Assembly (NCBI RefSeq): GCF_036017035.1
Contig: NZ_JAYXHS010000002.1
Coordinates: 372,001-436,000 of the forward strand
Reading direction: 5' to 3'
From: Viridibacterium silvisoli
GTDB lineage: Bacteria; Pseudomonadota; Gammaproteobacteria; Burkholderiales; Rhodocyclaceae
DNA: 64,000 bases
The notes under the pieces: model-generated
Database searches by the model: none
Told to the model about the DNA's origin: nothing
The model's input: only the letters and a program-made list of their open reading frames with translations
Shown: positions 1 to 8,993 of the stretch, in pieces
Layout: every line of letters starts with the position of its first letter
Position numbering within the stretch: position 1 is the stretch's first letter
Program-made: the position numbers and the translations under genes

Positions 1-1334
1 CCGAGTTCGCCCAGGATCTTGCCGAGTTTGCGTTGATAAGGCTTGGCGAGCTTTTCGCTGAATAGCGAAGCGAAGAACTCCAGGGCGTAGCGCAGGCGTT
101 TCAGGGCGATGCGCACGCGGTGCAGGTCGTCGCGTTCCTTCGTCTTCTGCGCGCGTTCGAGGCGGCGGGCGACCTGCTTGCGCAGCGTGCGCAGGCTGTC
201 ACGTGCGAAATCCTGTAAGGCCGGCGCGTCAGTGGGGGTTGCCAGCGTGTGCAGGGCTTTGCTGAACTGCAGCAGCAGGATGCGCGAGTATGGCGAGTGC
301 AGCACGTTGCGTACATCGAGGCGTGCCGTCTGCGAAGCATCGCCCAGATGCTGGATCAGCGTCTCGAAGGTCGGTGCGTCCGGGCCTTGGGCGGGCTCAT
401 GCAACAAGCTCTCGTGCATGACGTCCAGATCGCGCGCCTGACCTACGTCATTGGCGAGCTGACCCAGTTGCTCCTGCCAGAGTTCGGCGAAGCCGGAGGG
501 GAGCTGGGGGTTGAGAATCCGCAGCAGGGTACGCAGGCGGCGCAGCGAGACGCGAAACTGGTGGATGAACTCCGGATCGTCGTGCGTCAGCGCGCCGAGC
601 GCGTTGGCTTGCCAGGCTTGCAAGCATTCGAACGCCAGTGCGAGGAAGGCGGCGTGCGGCGTCATGGCGGCGTCGAGCGCGACGTTTCTGGCGCGTACGG
701 CGCGGGCTGGCTCGTTGTGCAGCAACTGGTAGCCGCGTTGCGCTTTGCTCACGTCTTCCGGCATGAGAGGCAGATCGGCGCCGAGTTGCAGGGCGTAGTC
801 GAGCAGGTCGCTCGCTTCACCCTCTGCCAGCTCCAGCTCGAGTTCAGAGATCGGCGCGGTGCGCAGGCTGTCTGCGCTGCCACTGCTCACCGTGCCGGTG
901 TCGATCATCAACAGGATGCGCAGACCCGGGTGCGGCGCGAACTCGCGCGTCTCGCGGCGGAATGTGGTGGTGAAAAGCGGCGCGATGCTTTCAGCATTTT
1001 TTTCGAGCAGCTCGCGCGTGGCGACGTCGTCGACCACCGAGAAGTCGAAGCGGTTGGTCTTGCGGTTGAAGGGCTGCTCCCATTCCGGTCGGGAGGAGAG
1101 CCCGCCTGCCGAGGCGTTCGCGCTCTTGATGGTCTGCAGCCAGCGATTGCCGATGCGGCGCGTGCGTACTGCGATCAGCGCTTTGCCCAGCGTTTCGTCC
1201 GGCGTGTCGTAGTAGGTGTTTTCAAGCGTTTGCGCACGCCCGATGCGTGTGGTCGCGGCGATCAGCGGATGGCGGGTGATGCTCTTGAGCGCTTCGGGCG
1301 GGAAGGCCAGCTTGAGTTCGATTTCACGGGCCAT
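1..1334 (-). CDS. CYTH/CHAD domain protein (inorganic triphosphatase-like), 3' end outside window
   Basis: The protein begins MAREIELKLAF, the ExExK signature of the CYTH (triphosphate tunnel metalloenzyme) fold, and continues with the conserved YYDT strand. The later part is rich in Arg, His and Leu with long predicted helices, as in a CHAD domain, and the last visible residues (KLGKILGEL) resemble the C-terminal CHAD helix. Proteins of this architecture, such as E. coli YgiF, hydrolyse inorganic triphosphate; CHAD domains bind polyphosphate. About 444 codons are visible and the gene runs off the left edge, so the stop is not seen. The start at 1334 is the ATG directly before the CYTH signature. 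Plus-strand ORFs covering the same stretch are low-complexity shadows. Confidence 0.85.
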   Translation of the reverse strand, partial: MAREIELKLAFPPEALKSITRHPLIAATTRIGRAQTLENTYYDTPDETLGKALIAVRTRRIGNRWLQTIKSANASAGGLSSRPEWEQPFNRKTNRFDFSVVDDVATRELLEKNAESIAPLFTTTFRRETREFAPHPGLRILLMIDTGTVSSGSADSLRTAPISELELELAEGEASDLLDYALQLGADLPLMPEDVSKAQRGYQLLHNEPARAVRARNVALDAAMTPHAAFLALAFECLQAWQANALGALTHDDPEFIHQFRVSLRRLRTLLRILNPQLPSGFAELWQEQLGQLANDVGQARDLDVMHESLLHEPAQGPDAPTFETLIQHLGDASQTARLDVRNVLHSPYSRILLLQFSKALHTLATPTDAPALQDFARDSLRTLRKQVARRLERAQKTKERDDLHRVRIALKRLRYALEFFASLFSEKLAKPYQRKLGKILGEL

Positions 1335-1406
1335 TTTGCGGTGCGGATGTCGTTGTAGTGGGCCGCAGTCTAGCGAGCAATGACGAATCCATCTATCGCA
1401 GCTTGC

Positions 1407-1928
1407 TCAGGCCTCCGTAGCACGCCAGGTGCCCGACTTGCCGCCTTCCTTTTCCAGCAGGCGGATCGACTCGATGCACATGCCACGATCGACGGCTTTG
1501 AGCATGTCATAGAGCGTCAGCAGGCCAACGCTGACGGCGGTCAGCGCTTCCATTTCGACGCCGGTGCGCCCCAGTGTTTCGGCAGTGACCGTGCAGGCAA
1601 CGGAACTCTCGTCGGCATCGATGTCGAACTCCACGACCACACGCGTAAGCGGTAGCGGGTGGCACAGCGGAATCAGCTCGCTGGTGCGCTTGGATGCCTG
1701 GATGGCGGCAATGCGCGCGATGCCGATGACGTCGCCCTTCTTGGCAGTGCCGCCCTGTACCAGCGCCAGTGTTTCCGGCAGCATGCGGATCAGCCCGCTG
1801 GCGACAGCGCGGCGGGCCGTCTCGGCCTTGGCGCCGACGTCGACCATGTGCGCCTGACCGCTGGCGTCGAAGTGGGAAAGGCCCGGGCCCGTGGCTGAAC
1901 CCGGGTTTGAACTCGGCTTGGAAGTCAT
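1407..1928 (-). CDS. moaC: Cyclic pyranopterin monophosphate synthase MoaC
   Basis: MoaC converts the 3',8-cyclo-GTP made by MoaA into cyclic pyranopterin monophosphate, the first stable molybdopterin intermediate. The 173-residue protein has the family motifs: HMVDVGAK near residue 27, the LIPLCHPLPL active-site segment near residue 86, and the GVEMEALTAV segment near residue 122. The conserved Lys and Asp of the KAVDRGM stretch are present. It is slightly longer than E. coli MoaC (161 residues) because of a Ser/Gly-rich N-terminus. It is separated by about 5 kb from moaA-mobA, and mog lies near 46 kb, so the cofactor genes here are dispersed. It is divergent from the M48 protease gene. Confidence 0.97.
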   Translation of the reverse strand: MTSKPSSNPGSATGPGLSHFDASGQAHMVDVGAKAETARRAVASGLIRMLPETLALVQGGTAKKGDVIGIARIAAIQASKRTSELIPLCHPLPLTRVVVEFDIDADESSVACTVTAETLGRTGVEMEALTAVSVGLLTLYDMLKAVDRGMCIESIRLLEKEGGKSGTWRATEA

Positions 1929-2019
1929 GATTTCTGGCTGAATCGTAAAGTCGTGTTTTGTTACAACTGGAGCTGGCCGGCGTTGCGGAACGATGGCGTC
2001 GGACGGCTATCATACCCGC

Positions 2020-3480
2020 ATGAGTGCACAATCTTTTTCGCGCCGCGCCCTGGCTCTGGCCCTGATCGGCAGCCTGATCCTGCAGCCCGTTCTGGCGCAA
2101 TTGCCCGACCTGGGAGATCCCGCGCGTGCCGGGCTGTCCGCAGCCAAGGAGAAGCAGATCGGCCAGATCGCCATGCGCGATATCCGCCTGCATGAGCCGA
2201 GCTATATCGACGATCCCGAAGTCGAGTACTACATGAATTCGCTCGGGCGTCGCCTCGCGGCAGCCGGGGGGGCCATACCGGAAGACTTCAATTTCTTTGT
2301 CCTGCGCGATCCGACACTGAACGCTTTTGCCATGCCTGGTGGGTACATCGCGGTGCACTCCGGGCTGGTGCTTGCGGCGCAGACCGAATCGGAACTGGCA
2401 GGCGTGGTTGGCCACGAAATCGGTCACGTGGAGCAGCACCACATTGCGCGCTCCGTCGATCAGAGCGGTACGGCCACGGCGACGGTGCTGGCCTCGCTGC
2501 TGCTGGCCATTCTGGCGGGTTCGCGTGGGGGATCCAGTGGGGGGGCGCTGGCTGAAGCCGCACTGGTTGGCGGACAGGCAGCTGCGATGCAACGCCAGCT
2601 GACCTTTTCGCAGAGCTTCGAGCGTGAGGCAGACCGTGTGGGCCTTCAAACCATGCAGGCAACGGGTTTCGACCCGCAGGGCATGGTGAGTTTCTTCGAG
2701 CGGCTCGGCAAGGCTTCGGGCCCGGAGCGTGCGGACACAGCCTTCCTGCGTACTCACCCCTTGTCGCGTGAGCGTATGGCCGATATGCAGGGACGCGTCA
2801 AAGAAGGGCCGCCGCGTGTCGTGGCAGACTCCAATGACTTCGTGCTGTTTCGCGCCAAGCTTGACGCTGAAGCCGGACTGCCGCGCGATGCTCTGAATCG
2901 CGTGAAGAGCCGCACCGCCATGCGTCGCCAGGATCAGGCCGCGCGCTGGTATGCGATCGCCCATGCAGCCTTGCGTGATCGCAACACAGTCGAGGCCAGC
3001 AAGGCACTTGCCCAGTTGCGTGATATGCAATTTGAATCTCCCTTCGTAGAGATGCTGGCAGCGAGGGTGGCCAGCGCTCAGGGCAAGCATGCTGAGGCTG
3101 CGCGCATCTGCCGCGAGGGCTGGCAGCGCTATCCGGCTGCGCGTTACCTGCTGCTGGCGGAGGCAGATGAATTGCTGGAAGACGGCAAGCCCCAGCAGGT
3201 GGCCGTGATGGCACGTGATGCGCTGGTGGATGAGCCCGGCAACGAGCGCCTCTATCTGCTGCAGGCCAAGGCTTTTGCGGCGCAAGGCAAGACCGCGGAC
3301 CAGCAACTGGCGCAGGCCGAGCTCTTTGCTTTGCGGGACAATCTGCCGGCGGCGATCCAGCAACTGCAGCTGGCACAACGCAGCGGTGAAGGGGATCACA
3401 TTACCCAGGCCGCCATCGATTCCCGCCTGCGCGAGTTACGTGCGCGGCTGAAGGATCAGAAGTCGAACAAGTTAGAATAG
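2020..3480 (+). CDS. bepA: M48 family metalloprotease with TPR-like C-terminus (BepA-like)
   Basis: This is a periplasmic zinc metalloprotease resembling BepA/YfgC, which assists outer-membrane protein assembly and degrades stalled LptD or BamA substrates. From the ATG at 2020 the protein has an N-terminal signal sequence (RRALALALIGSLIL, cleavage near LAQ), the zinc motif HEIGH near residues 132-136, and a downstream FEREADRVG segment giving the third ligand Glu. The C-terminal half is helical with repeated Ala/Leu patterns, consistent with tetratricopeptide repeats. Length, 486 residues, fits BepA (487 in E. coli). The in-frame ATG at 1993 would add nine residues before the signal peptide and was not preferred. 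The substrate is inferred from the family. Confidence 0.9.
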   Translation: MSAQSFSRRALALALIGSLILQPVLAQLPDLGDPARAGLSAAKEKQIGQIAMRDIRLHEPSYIDDPEVEYYMNSLGRRLAAAGGAIPEDFNFFVLRDPTLNAFAMPGGYIAVHSGLVLAAQTESELAGVVGHEIGHVEQHHIARSVDQSGTATATVLASLLLAILAGSRGGSSGGALAEAALVGGQAAAMQRQLTFSQSFEREADRVGLQTMQATGFDPQGMVSFFERLGKASGPERADTAFLRTHPLSRERMADMQGRVKEGPPRVVADSNDFVLFRAKLDAEAGLPRDALNRVKSRTAMRRQDQAARWYAIAHAALRDRNTVEASKALAQLRDMQFESPFVEMLAARVASAQGKHAEAARICREGWQRYPAARYLLLAEADELLEDGKPQQVAVMARDALVDEPGNERLYLLQAKAFAAQGKTADQQLAQAELFALRDNLPAAIQQLQLAQRSGEGDHITQAAIDSRLRELRARLKDQKSNKLE

Positions 3481-3510
3481 CGGCATCAGAACAGCAGGAA
3501 ACGCACTGCC

Positions 3511-3756
3511 ATGCATATGAACGATCTGGAGCTCGATGTACGCGGCCTCAAGTGCCCGCTGCCCATCTTGCGCACGAAGAAGGCGCTGGCCGACATGACG
3601 ACCGGCATGGTGCTGCGCGTGGTGGCCACCGACCCGGGGACGGTCAAGGATTTTGCAGCTTTCGCACGGCAGACCGGGCATGAGCTGTTATCGACCGGCG
3701 AGCAGTCTCCCGATGGGGTAGCGGGCGAGTTTGTTTTCCTGATCCGCCGGAAGTAG
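3511..3756 (+). CDS. tusA: TusA/SirA family sulfurtransferase
   Basis: This 81-residue protein has the family core LDVRGLKCPLPILRTKKAL, with the conserved Cys-Pro-x-Pro motif near residue 14 that carries the persulfide. TusA proteins relay sulfur to tRNA thiolation and molybdenum cofactor pathways. It sits just after the BepA-like gene and 4 bases before yaeQ, so the three may be cotranscribed. Two in-frame ATGs (3511 and 3517) are possible starts. Whether it is strictly TusA or another member of the family cannot be told from the sequence, since no TusBCDE genes are nearby. Confidence 0.9.
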   Translation: MHMNDLELDVRGLKCPLPILRTKKALADMTTGMVLRVVATDPGTVKDFAAFARQTGHELLSTGEQSPDGVAGEFVFLIRRK

Positions 3757-3760
3757 TCCG

Positions 3761-4300
3761 GTGGCACTTCGTTCTGTCGTATTCAAAGCCGAACTCGGCA
3801 TTGCCGACCTCGACCGTCACTACTATCAGGACCACGTCCTGACGCTGGCGCGTCACCCCTCTGAAACTGACGAGCGCATGATGGTGCGCCTGCTGGCCTT
3901 CATCCTCAACGCCAGCGAATCGCTGGAGTTCGGCAAAGGTTTGTCGAGCGATGACGAGCCTGCCTTGTGGGATAGAGACCTGACTGGCGCGATAAAGACC
4001 TGGATCGAAGTCGGCCAGCCGGATGAGCGCATCATCCGCAAGGCCTGCGGCCGCGCAGACAAGGTGCTCATCTACGCCTACGGTCGTGCCGTCGACATGT
4101 GGTGGAAGCAGAATGCCAAGGCTTTCGCCAAGCAGGACAAGCTCGAGGTGTGGTTGATTCCTGCCGAGGATTGCGCGGCGATGGTGGCGCTTGTCGAGCG
4201 TGGCATGAAGCTGCAATGCACCTTGCAGGACGGTGAGTTGATGATGGCCGCCGAGCGCGACACGATCACCATCAGGCCGCAGAAACTCACCGCGGAGTGA
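3761..4300 (+). CDS. yaeQ: YaeQ family protein
   Basis: The protein starts at a GTG, four bases after the tusA-like stop, and reads MALRSVVFKAELGIADLDRH, the hallmark N-terminus of the YaeQ family. The motif EVGQPDERIIRKACGRAD near residues 87-105 is also characteristic. Structures of YaeQ show a fold related to PD-(D/E)XK nucleases, but no enzymatic role is established. Length (179 residues) is normal for the family. The function is unknown beyond the family name. Confidence 0.93.
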   Translation: MALRSVVFKAELGIADLDRHYYQDHVLTLARHPSETDERMMVRLLAFILNASESLEFGKGLSSDDEPALWDRDLTGAIKTWIEVGQPDERIIRKACGRADKVLIYAYGRAVDMWWKQNAKAFAKQDKLEVWLIPAEDCAAMVALVERGMKLQCTLQDGELMMAAERDTITIRPQKLTAE

Positions 4301-4346
4301 GCGGCTGCCTGGCAGGTTACTTGAGCGCTCAGCAGGAGAGGTTGGG

Positions 4347-4946
4347 ATGAAACGTGACGACAGACAGATCCGCCATTTTGCGGAACACCTGCTGCACTCC
4401 GGTGTGGGTGGCTTGAGCGAGCAGGAGCGGCGCGCGCTGACGCGCATTGCGCGCCGTATTCAGGCGACCAATTCCGATCCCAATGCAGGTCCGCTGGCTG
4501 ACGAAGGCATCACCTTTGGCGAGCGCCTGTCTGATCGCGTCGCGGAATTCGGCGGTTCTTGGAAATTCATCATCGTGTTCACGCTGGTATTGATCGGCTG
4601 GGCCTTGCTCAACACCGAGATTCTGCGCAACCACGCTTTTGATCCCTATCCCTACGTCTTCCTCAATCTCGTGCTGTCGATGACGGCTGCGCTGCAGGCC
4701 CCCATCATCATGATGTCGCAGAATCGCCAAGCCGCGCGTGATCGACTGACCATGATTCGCGACCTGGAGGTGAATCTGAAGGCGGAGTCCTCCATCGCAG
4801 ATCTGCACAAGCGCATCGACCATCTGACCTGGCAGTTGCTGGGCGATCTCGATCACATCAAGCGAGCGCAGAAGGAGGGCGGGAGCGTCCACGCCGCTGG
4901 CGCGCATGCGCCCGCTGCAAACATCAAACCATCGGAGAAGCTGTGA
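4347..4946 (+). CDS. DUF1003 inner-membrane protein
   Basis: This 199-residue protein has two predicted membrane segments, one around WKFIIVFTLVLIGWALLN and one around FLNLVLSMTAALQAPIIMM, separated by a short loop containing NTEIL and FDPYPY. This is the DUF1003 signature. The C-terminal cytoplasmic part is charged and probably coiled (DLEVNLKAESSIADLHKRID). Its stop codon overlaps the GTG start of the RmuC-like gene, so the two are translationally coupled. No molecular function is established for the family. Confidence 0.9.
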   Translation: MKRDDRQIRHFAEHLLHSGVGGLSEQERRALTRIARRIQATNSDPNAGPLADEGITFGERLSDRVAEFGGSWKFIIVFTLVLIGWALLNTEILRNHAFDPYPYVFLNLVLSMTAALQAPIIMMSQNRQAARDRLTMIRDLEVNLKAESSIADLHKRIDHLTWQLLGDLDHIKRAQKEGGSVHAAGAHAPAANIKPSEKL

Positions 4947-6370
4947 GCACTGTTGTTATCGCCGTCGTTCTTGCGATCCTCGTGATGGCTGTCGTCTGGC
5001 TGGGCATGCGTCTGGGCGGGCAAGCAGCCCTGCAAGCAAAGCGGTTCGACGAACTCACGCAGCGCATGACAGTCGAGCTTGGCAGTGGTTTGAGCAATGG
5101 CCATCGCGCCATGCTGGCCGACTTGCATGCGGGCCTGGATCGTCTTGGCGATCGCATGACAGCGACGCAGACGGACAGCGCGGAACGGCTGCGCACACTC
5201 GTTGGCGAAGAGCTGCGCGTCACGCGTGAAGCCATGCAGGCCCTGCAACTGGCCATGCAGGCGCTGATCAATACGCAAGGTGCGCAGACTGCGGAGAAGC
5301 TGGTGGAACTCGCCACAACACTGGCGCAGAAGCAGGAGCAGCTGAAAACGGAAATGCTCACGCAGACGATGGAGAAACTCGCCGAAACCGCACGCGTGGA
5401 TCGCGAACTGCTGCAGGACGGTTTGCGTAAAGCAGCGCTGCAGCAGACGGCAACGACGGAAGTGCTGACGCGCACCATGAACGAACGTCTCGATGCGATC
5501 ACCGGTGTGGTCAATCAACGTCTCGACGAGGGCTTCAAGAAGACCAACGAAACATTTGCCAACGTCATGGCACGTCTGGCGACCATCGACGAGGCACAGA
5601 AGAAGATCGGCGACCTGACGGTCAATGTGGTGAGCCTGCAGGAACTCCTGGGCGACAAGAAAGCGCGCGGCGCCTTCGGCGAAGTGCAGCTGGAAGCCCT
5701 GGTGCAGAACGCCTTGCCCCCAGATGCCTATGTCTTCCAGGCGCAGCTCTCCACCGGCGTGCGTGCCGACTGCGTGCTGACCCTGCCCGAGCCAACCGGT
5801 CGTGTGGCGGTCGACTCAAAGTTCCCGCTCGAAAACTATCACCGCATGTTTGACACCGGGACGCCCGAGCTTGAGCGTAACGCGGCGAGCAGCCTGTTCA
5901 AGCAGGACATCAAGCGCCATGTCGATGCGATTGCCAACAAGTACATCATTGCGGGCGAGACGGCCGATGGTGCGGTCATGTTCGTGCCGGCAGAAGCGGT
6001 GTTCGCCGAGATCCATGCCTATCACCCGGATCTCGTCGCCTATGCACAGAACAAGCGGGTGTGGATCGTCTCGCCGACGACGCTGATGGCTGTGCTCAAT
6101 ACGGCGCGTGCCGTATTGAAGGATGTCGAGACGCGCAAGCAGATCCACGTCATCAAGGACGCGCTGGGCAAGCTGTCGAAGGATTTCAGCCTGTTCGATA
6201 CGCGTATGCAGAAGCTGGCCGACCACATCCGCCAGGCGCACGACGATGTGCAGAACGTGCACATCAGCAGCCGCAAGATATCCGGCCACTTCGCGAAGAT
6301 CGAATCAGTCCAGCTTGAAGATGTGTCGCAGTTATTGAGCGCGTCGGTGACGGAGCCTGAGCAGGAGTGA
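4943..6370 (+). CDS. rmuC: RmuC family DNA recombination protein
   Basis: RmuC proteins limit inversions and rearrangements at short repeats and contain a predicted restriction-endonuclease-like fold. The protein (475 residues) has an N-terminal membrane helix (VVIAVVLAILVMAVVWLGM), a long coiled-coil region to about residue 220, then the conserved catalytic-like core: GAFGEVQLEALVQNALP near residue 240, VAVDSKFPLENYHRM near residue 288, and the WIVSPTTLMAVLNTAR segment near residue 372. The GTG start at 4943 overlaps the stop of the preceding DUF1003 gene by four bases. It converges on mobA. Confidence 0.95.
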   Translation: MSTVVIAVVLAILVMAVVWLGMRLGGQAALQAKRFDELTQRMTVELGSGLSNGHRAMLADLHAGLDRLGDRMTATQTDSAERLRTLVGEELRVTREAMQALQLAMQALINTQGAQTAEKLVELATTLAQKQEQLKTEMLTQTMEKLAETARVDRELLQDGLRKAALQQTATTEVLTRTMNERLDAITGVVNQRLDEGFKKTNETFANVMARLATIDEAQKKIGDLTVNVVSLQELLGDKKARGAFGEVQLEALVQNALPPDAYVFQAQLSTGVRADCVLTLPEPTGRVAVDSKFPLENYHRMFDTGTPELERNAASSLFKQDIKRHVDAIANKYIIAGETADGAVMFVPAEAVFAEIHAYHPDLVAYAQNKRVWIVSPTTLMAVLNTARAVLKDVETRKQIHVIKDALGKLSKDFSLFDTRMQKLADHIRQAHDDVQNVHISSRKISGHFAKIESVQLEDVSQLLSASVTEPEQE

Positions 6371-6385
6371 CGCCAACGCGCAGGC

Positions 6386-6940
6386 TTACTGCTGGGCCTG
6401 CTGCATGGCCTGCCAGTCGTTCAGATTGGTGAAGGCGCCTGGTGCATCGTCAAAGCTGACGCGTGACAGGCCTTGCTGTTCAACCCATAGTCCGACCTTT
6501 CGCTCTCCGGCGTCGAGGAAGCGTTGCAAGGCATGCAGTGCCGAGCGAGGGATCAGCATGAAAACGGGTTGCAGTCGGCCTCCCTGCACGACGACTGATG
6601 GCCCCGCTTCAAGCATGCGCTGCGCATAATCCGGCGGCAGCTTGAGTGTGTCGACCGGGCTGGTCAGCAGCCATTCTGTTTCACAAGCGCTCAATGCGGC
6701 TTCGATGCCCGCCAGTGGGCCCGCATAGTCGGGTCGCAGATCGCTTACCACGCTGGCCGGCAAGGCTGCGTAGCGGTCGAGATTGCGGTTTGCGCTGATG
6801 ATGATGTGGTCCGCCTGGGCTGATAGTTGGGCTAACAGGCGTTCCACGAGAGGCGTGCCGTCGAACTCGATCCAGCCTTTGTCTGCGCCGCCCATGCGAC
6901 TGCCCAGGCCGCCTGCAAGGATCAGTGCGGTGACACCCAT
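6386..6940 (-). CDS. mobA: Molybdenum cofactor guanylyltransferase MobA
   Basis: MobA attaches GMP to molybdopterin to form the guanine dinucleotide cofactor. From the ATG at 6940 the protein is 184 residues and opens VTALILAGGLGSRMGGADK, the nucleotide-binding signature of MobA/IspD-type transferases. The SDLRPDYAGPLAGIEAAL segment and the conserved SPVDTLKLP region follow. An in-frame start further upstream would lie inside moaA and lacks family similarity. The gene starts four bases after the moaA stop, so the two form an operon. Confidence 0.96.
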   Translation of the reverse strand: MGVTALILAGGLGSRMGGADKGWIEFDGTPLVERLLAQLSAQADHIIISANRNLDRYAALPASVVSDLRPDYAGPLAGIEAALSACETEWLLTSPVDTLKLPPDYAQRMLEAGPSVVVQGGRLQPVFMLIPRSALHALQRFLDAGERKVGLWVEQQGLSRVSFDDAPGAFTNLNDWQAMQQAQQ

Positions 6941-6944
6941 GGCC

Positions 6945-8048
6945 TCAGCCGCCGATGTAGGACATTTCGATCTTGTCCCCTGCCGGGGCAAGGCCAGTCT
7001 GGCGGAGCTCCGAGTAGCGGTCGCCGCGATCGGCCCAGATGGTGGAGACCCACGTGGCCAGCTGTTCGGGCGAGTCGCCGGCTTTGCCATTCACGCCGCG
7101 CACACGCGTCATGAGGTCGTGGCCTTGGGTGGCGAACAGGCAGGTGAATAACTTGCCTTCCGGCGACAGGCGCAGGCGCGTGCATTCGTGGCAGAAGGTC
7201 TGTGTGACCGAGGCAATGATGCCGATCTCTCCGCCACCATCCCGGTAGCGCCAGCGCTTGGCGACTTCACCCGGGTAATGCGCGCCTATTGCCTCGAGCG
7301 GATATTCGGCGTCGATGCGCGCGATGATCTCCTGTGCGGTCAGTACTTCGTCCATGCGCCAGCGGTTCGTTTCGCCAACGTCCATGTACTCGATGAAGCG
7401 CAGGATGTGCCCGCTATGACGGAAATGACGAACCATGTCGAGTATCTCGCCGTCATTCACGCCGCGCTTCACCACCATATTGATCTTGAGCGGTTTGAAG
7501 CCTGCATCCTCGGCGGCTTCGATGCCTTGCAGGACCTCTTGCAGGGAGAAATCGCTGTCACTCATCTGGTGGAACACTGTTTCGTTGAGTGAGTCGAGGC
7601 TGACGGTGATGCGGTCAAGGCCCGCGTCTTTGAGCGCCTGAGCCTGGCGTGCCAGCAAGGCCGCGTTGGTTGTGAGTGTCAGTTCCAGTCCGGGAATTCC
7701 GGCAAGCATGGCGACCAGTCGCGGCACGTCTTTGCGCAGCAGAGGCTCCCCCCCGGTCAGGCGGATCTTCTCCACCCCGAGATCGGCAAACACCCGGGCG
7801 ACGTGCGTGATCTCTTCGAAGGACAGCAGTGATTTGCGCGGCAGGAAGGCGTGTTCGCGGCCGAAGCGTTCGCGCGGCATGCAATAGGTGCAGCGGAAGT
7901 TGCAGCGGTCGGTAATCGAGATACGCAGATCCCGCAGTGGGCGCCCCAGTCTATCGTGTGGTGCGACAACGGGCGCCGCAGATACTGCGTCGTCGTCGCG
8001 GGCGATGCGACGCAGGGACGAGAGGGGAATGTGGTGAGTGCGGGTCAC
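6945..8048 (-). CDS. moaA: GTP 3',8-cyclase MoaA
   Basis: MoaA is the radical SAM enzyme that starts molybdopterin synthesis from GTP. The 367-residue protein carries the SAM cluster motif CNFRCTYC (Cys49, Cys53, Cys56), the LTGGEPLLR segment, and the C-terminal cluster motif CHEC...LFTC that binds substrate. It ends in Gly-Gly, as required for activity of the family. The start is a GTG at 8048; residues 1-33 form a nonconserved extension before DRLGRPLRDLRISITDRC. A promoter-like TTGAGG/GATAAT pair lies directly upstream. It is followed by mobA. Confidence 0.97.
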   Translation of the reverse strand: MTRTHHIPLSSLRRIARDDDAVSAAPVVAPHDRLGRPLRDLRISITDRCNFRCTYCMPRERFGREHAFLPRKSLLSFEEITHVARVFADLGVEKIRLTGGEPLLRKDVPRLVAMLAGIPGLELTLTTNAALLARQAQALKDAGLDRITVSLDSLNETVFHQMSDSDFSLQEVLQGIEAAEDAGFKPLKINMVVKRGVNDGEILDMVRHFRHSGHILRFIEYMDVGETNRWRMDEVLTAQEIIARIDAEYPLEAIGAHYPGEVAKRWRYRDGGGEIGIIASVTQTFCHECTRLRLSPEGKLFTCLFATQGHDLMTRVRGVNGKAGDSPEQLATWVSTIWADRGDRYSELRQTGLAPAGDKIEMSYIGG

Positions 8049-8077
8049 GTGAACTACGGTTATGGAGCCAATCCTGC

Positions 8078-8106
8078 ATTATCGGCTGATGGCGGACGCC
8101 CCTCAA
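8078..8106 (-). promoter_or_regulatory. Candidate sigma-70 promoter of moaA-mobA
   Basis: Read on the minus strand there is TTGAGG (8106-8101), a 17-base spacer and GATAAT (8083-8078). The predicted transcript would start near 8071, leaving a leader of only about 23 bases before the GTG start. No Moco riboswitch fold fits such a short leader. This is a pattern match only. Confidence 0.45.
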
Positions 8107-8311
8107 GCCATCCGTGTCGCGCGCCTCGGGCACGTGATGAAAGGCTGCCCATTCCGTAGTGCTGCACGCCCGTCTGTGCGAACCATGAAACGAACCTCCG
8201 GGCGCATGCGAGCAAGCGGCAAGGACGGATCAGGTATGCTTTCGGGCTTCGCTACGCACAGGATGGAATGTCTGGCGATGCGACTCCCTTCATTCTGCCG
8301 ACGGTCCGAAA

Positions 8312-8980
8312 ATGACAAAGATATTCCTGTTCCCGTTGCTGACTGCGCTGTGTGTTCTGGCGGGCTGTGCCACGGAATCATCGCGCACGCTCGATGTGCC
8401 CAAGGTTAACAGTGCCAGTCAGCCTTACGCTGGCGCCCGCAGTCCGTTGTCGGTAGGCAAGTTCGACAATCGCTCCAGCTACTTGCGAGGCGTCTTCTCT
8501 GACAATGTCGACCGTCTCGGCGGCCAGGCCAAGACCATCCTCATCACCCACCTGCAGCAGACCGGTCGTTTCGTCGTGCTGGACCGCGACAATATGCAGG
8601 AGATCGCGCAAGAGGCTGGCATCAACAAGCAGGCGCAGACCCTGAAAGGGGCTGACTACGTGATTACGGGGGACGTCAGCGAGTTTGGCCGCAAGGAGGT
8701 TGGCGACATGCAGCTCTTCGGCATTCTCGGCCGGGGCCGCGAGCAGGTGGCTTACGCCAAGGTGAATCTGAATGTGGTCAATGTGCTGACCTCCGAGGTG
8801 GTCTACTCGGTGCAGGGAGCGGGCGAGTACAGCTTGTCCAGCCGCGAGATCGTCGGCTTCGGAGGCGCTTCGAGCTATGACTCGACGCTCAATGGCAAGG
8901 TGCTGGATCTGGCGATCCGCGAAGCGGTGAACAATCTCGTGCGGGGCGTTGAGGGCGGCGCCTGGCGTCCTGCCCGTTGA
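8312..8980 (+). CDS. CsgG/HfaB-family lipoprotein
   Basis: The protein (222 residues) has a lipoprotein signal with the lipobox LAGC near residue 19 and a CsgG-type core: SPLSVGKFDNRSSY, then TILITHLQQTGRFVVLDRDN, a segment before the GADYVITGDVSEFG strand, and a C-terminal helix. CsgG proteins form oligomeric pores or assemble cell-surface polymers. It leads an apparent operon with two further lipoproteins of the DUF4810 and DUF799 types, which start 13 bases and then -4 bases after the preceding stops. No curli subunit genes are in the window, so a role other than curli export is likely. Confidence 0.88.
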   Translation: MTKIFLFPLLTALCVLAGCATESSRTLDVPKVNSASQPYAGARSPLSVGKFDNRSSYLRGVFSDNVDRLGGQAKTILITHLQQTGRFVVLDRDNMQEIAQEAGINKQAQTLKGADYVITGDVSEFGRKEVGDMQLFGILGRGREQVAYAKVNLNVVNVLTSEVVYSVQGAGEYSLSSREIVGFGGASSYDSTLNGKVLDLAIREAVNNLVRGVEGGAWRPAR

Positions 8981-8993
8981 AGGGGCCCCACTG

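Noticed and set aside
249..1358. Plus-strand ORF of 369 codons at the left edge
   Set aside because: It lies opposite the CYTH/CHAD gene, whose minus-strand translation has clear family motifs. The plus-strand product is Arg/Ala/Gln-rich and matches nothing.
1507..3399. Minus-strand ORF of 630 codons
   Set aside because: It covers the M48 protease gene and part of moaC in other frames. Composition is typical of an antisense shadow in GC-rich DNA.
8049..8311. Possible Moco riboswitch ahead of moaA
   Set aside because: The likely promoter leaves a leader of only about 23 bases, and the conserved Moco-motif stems were not found.
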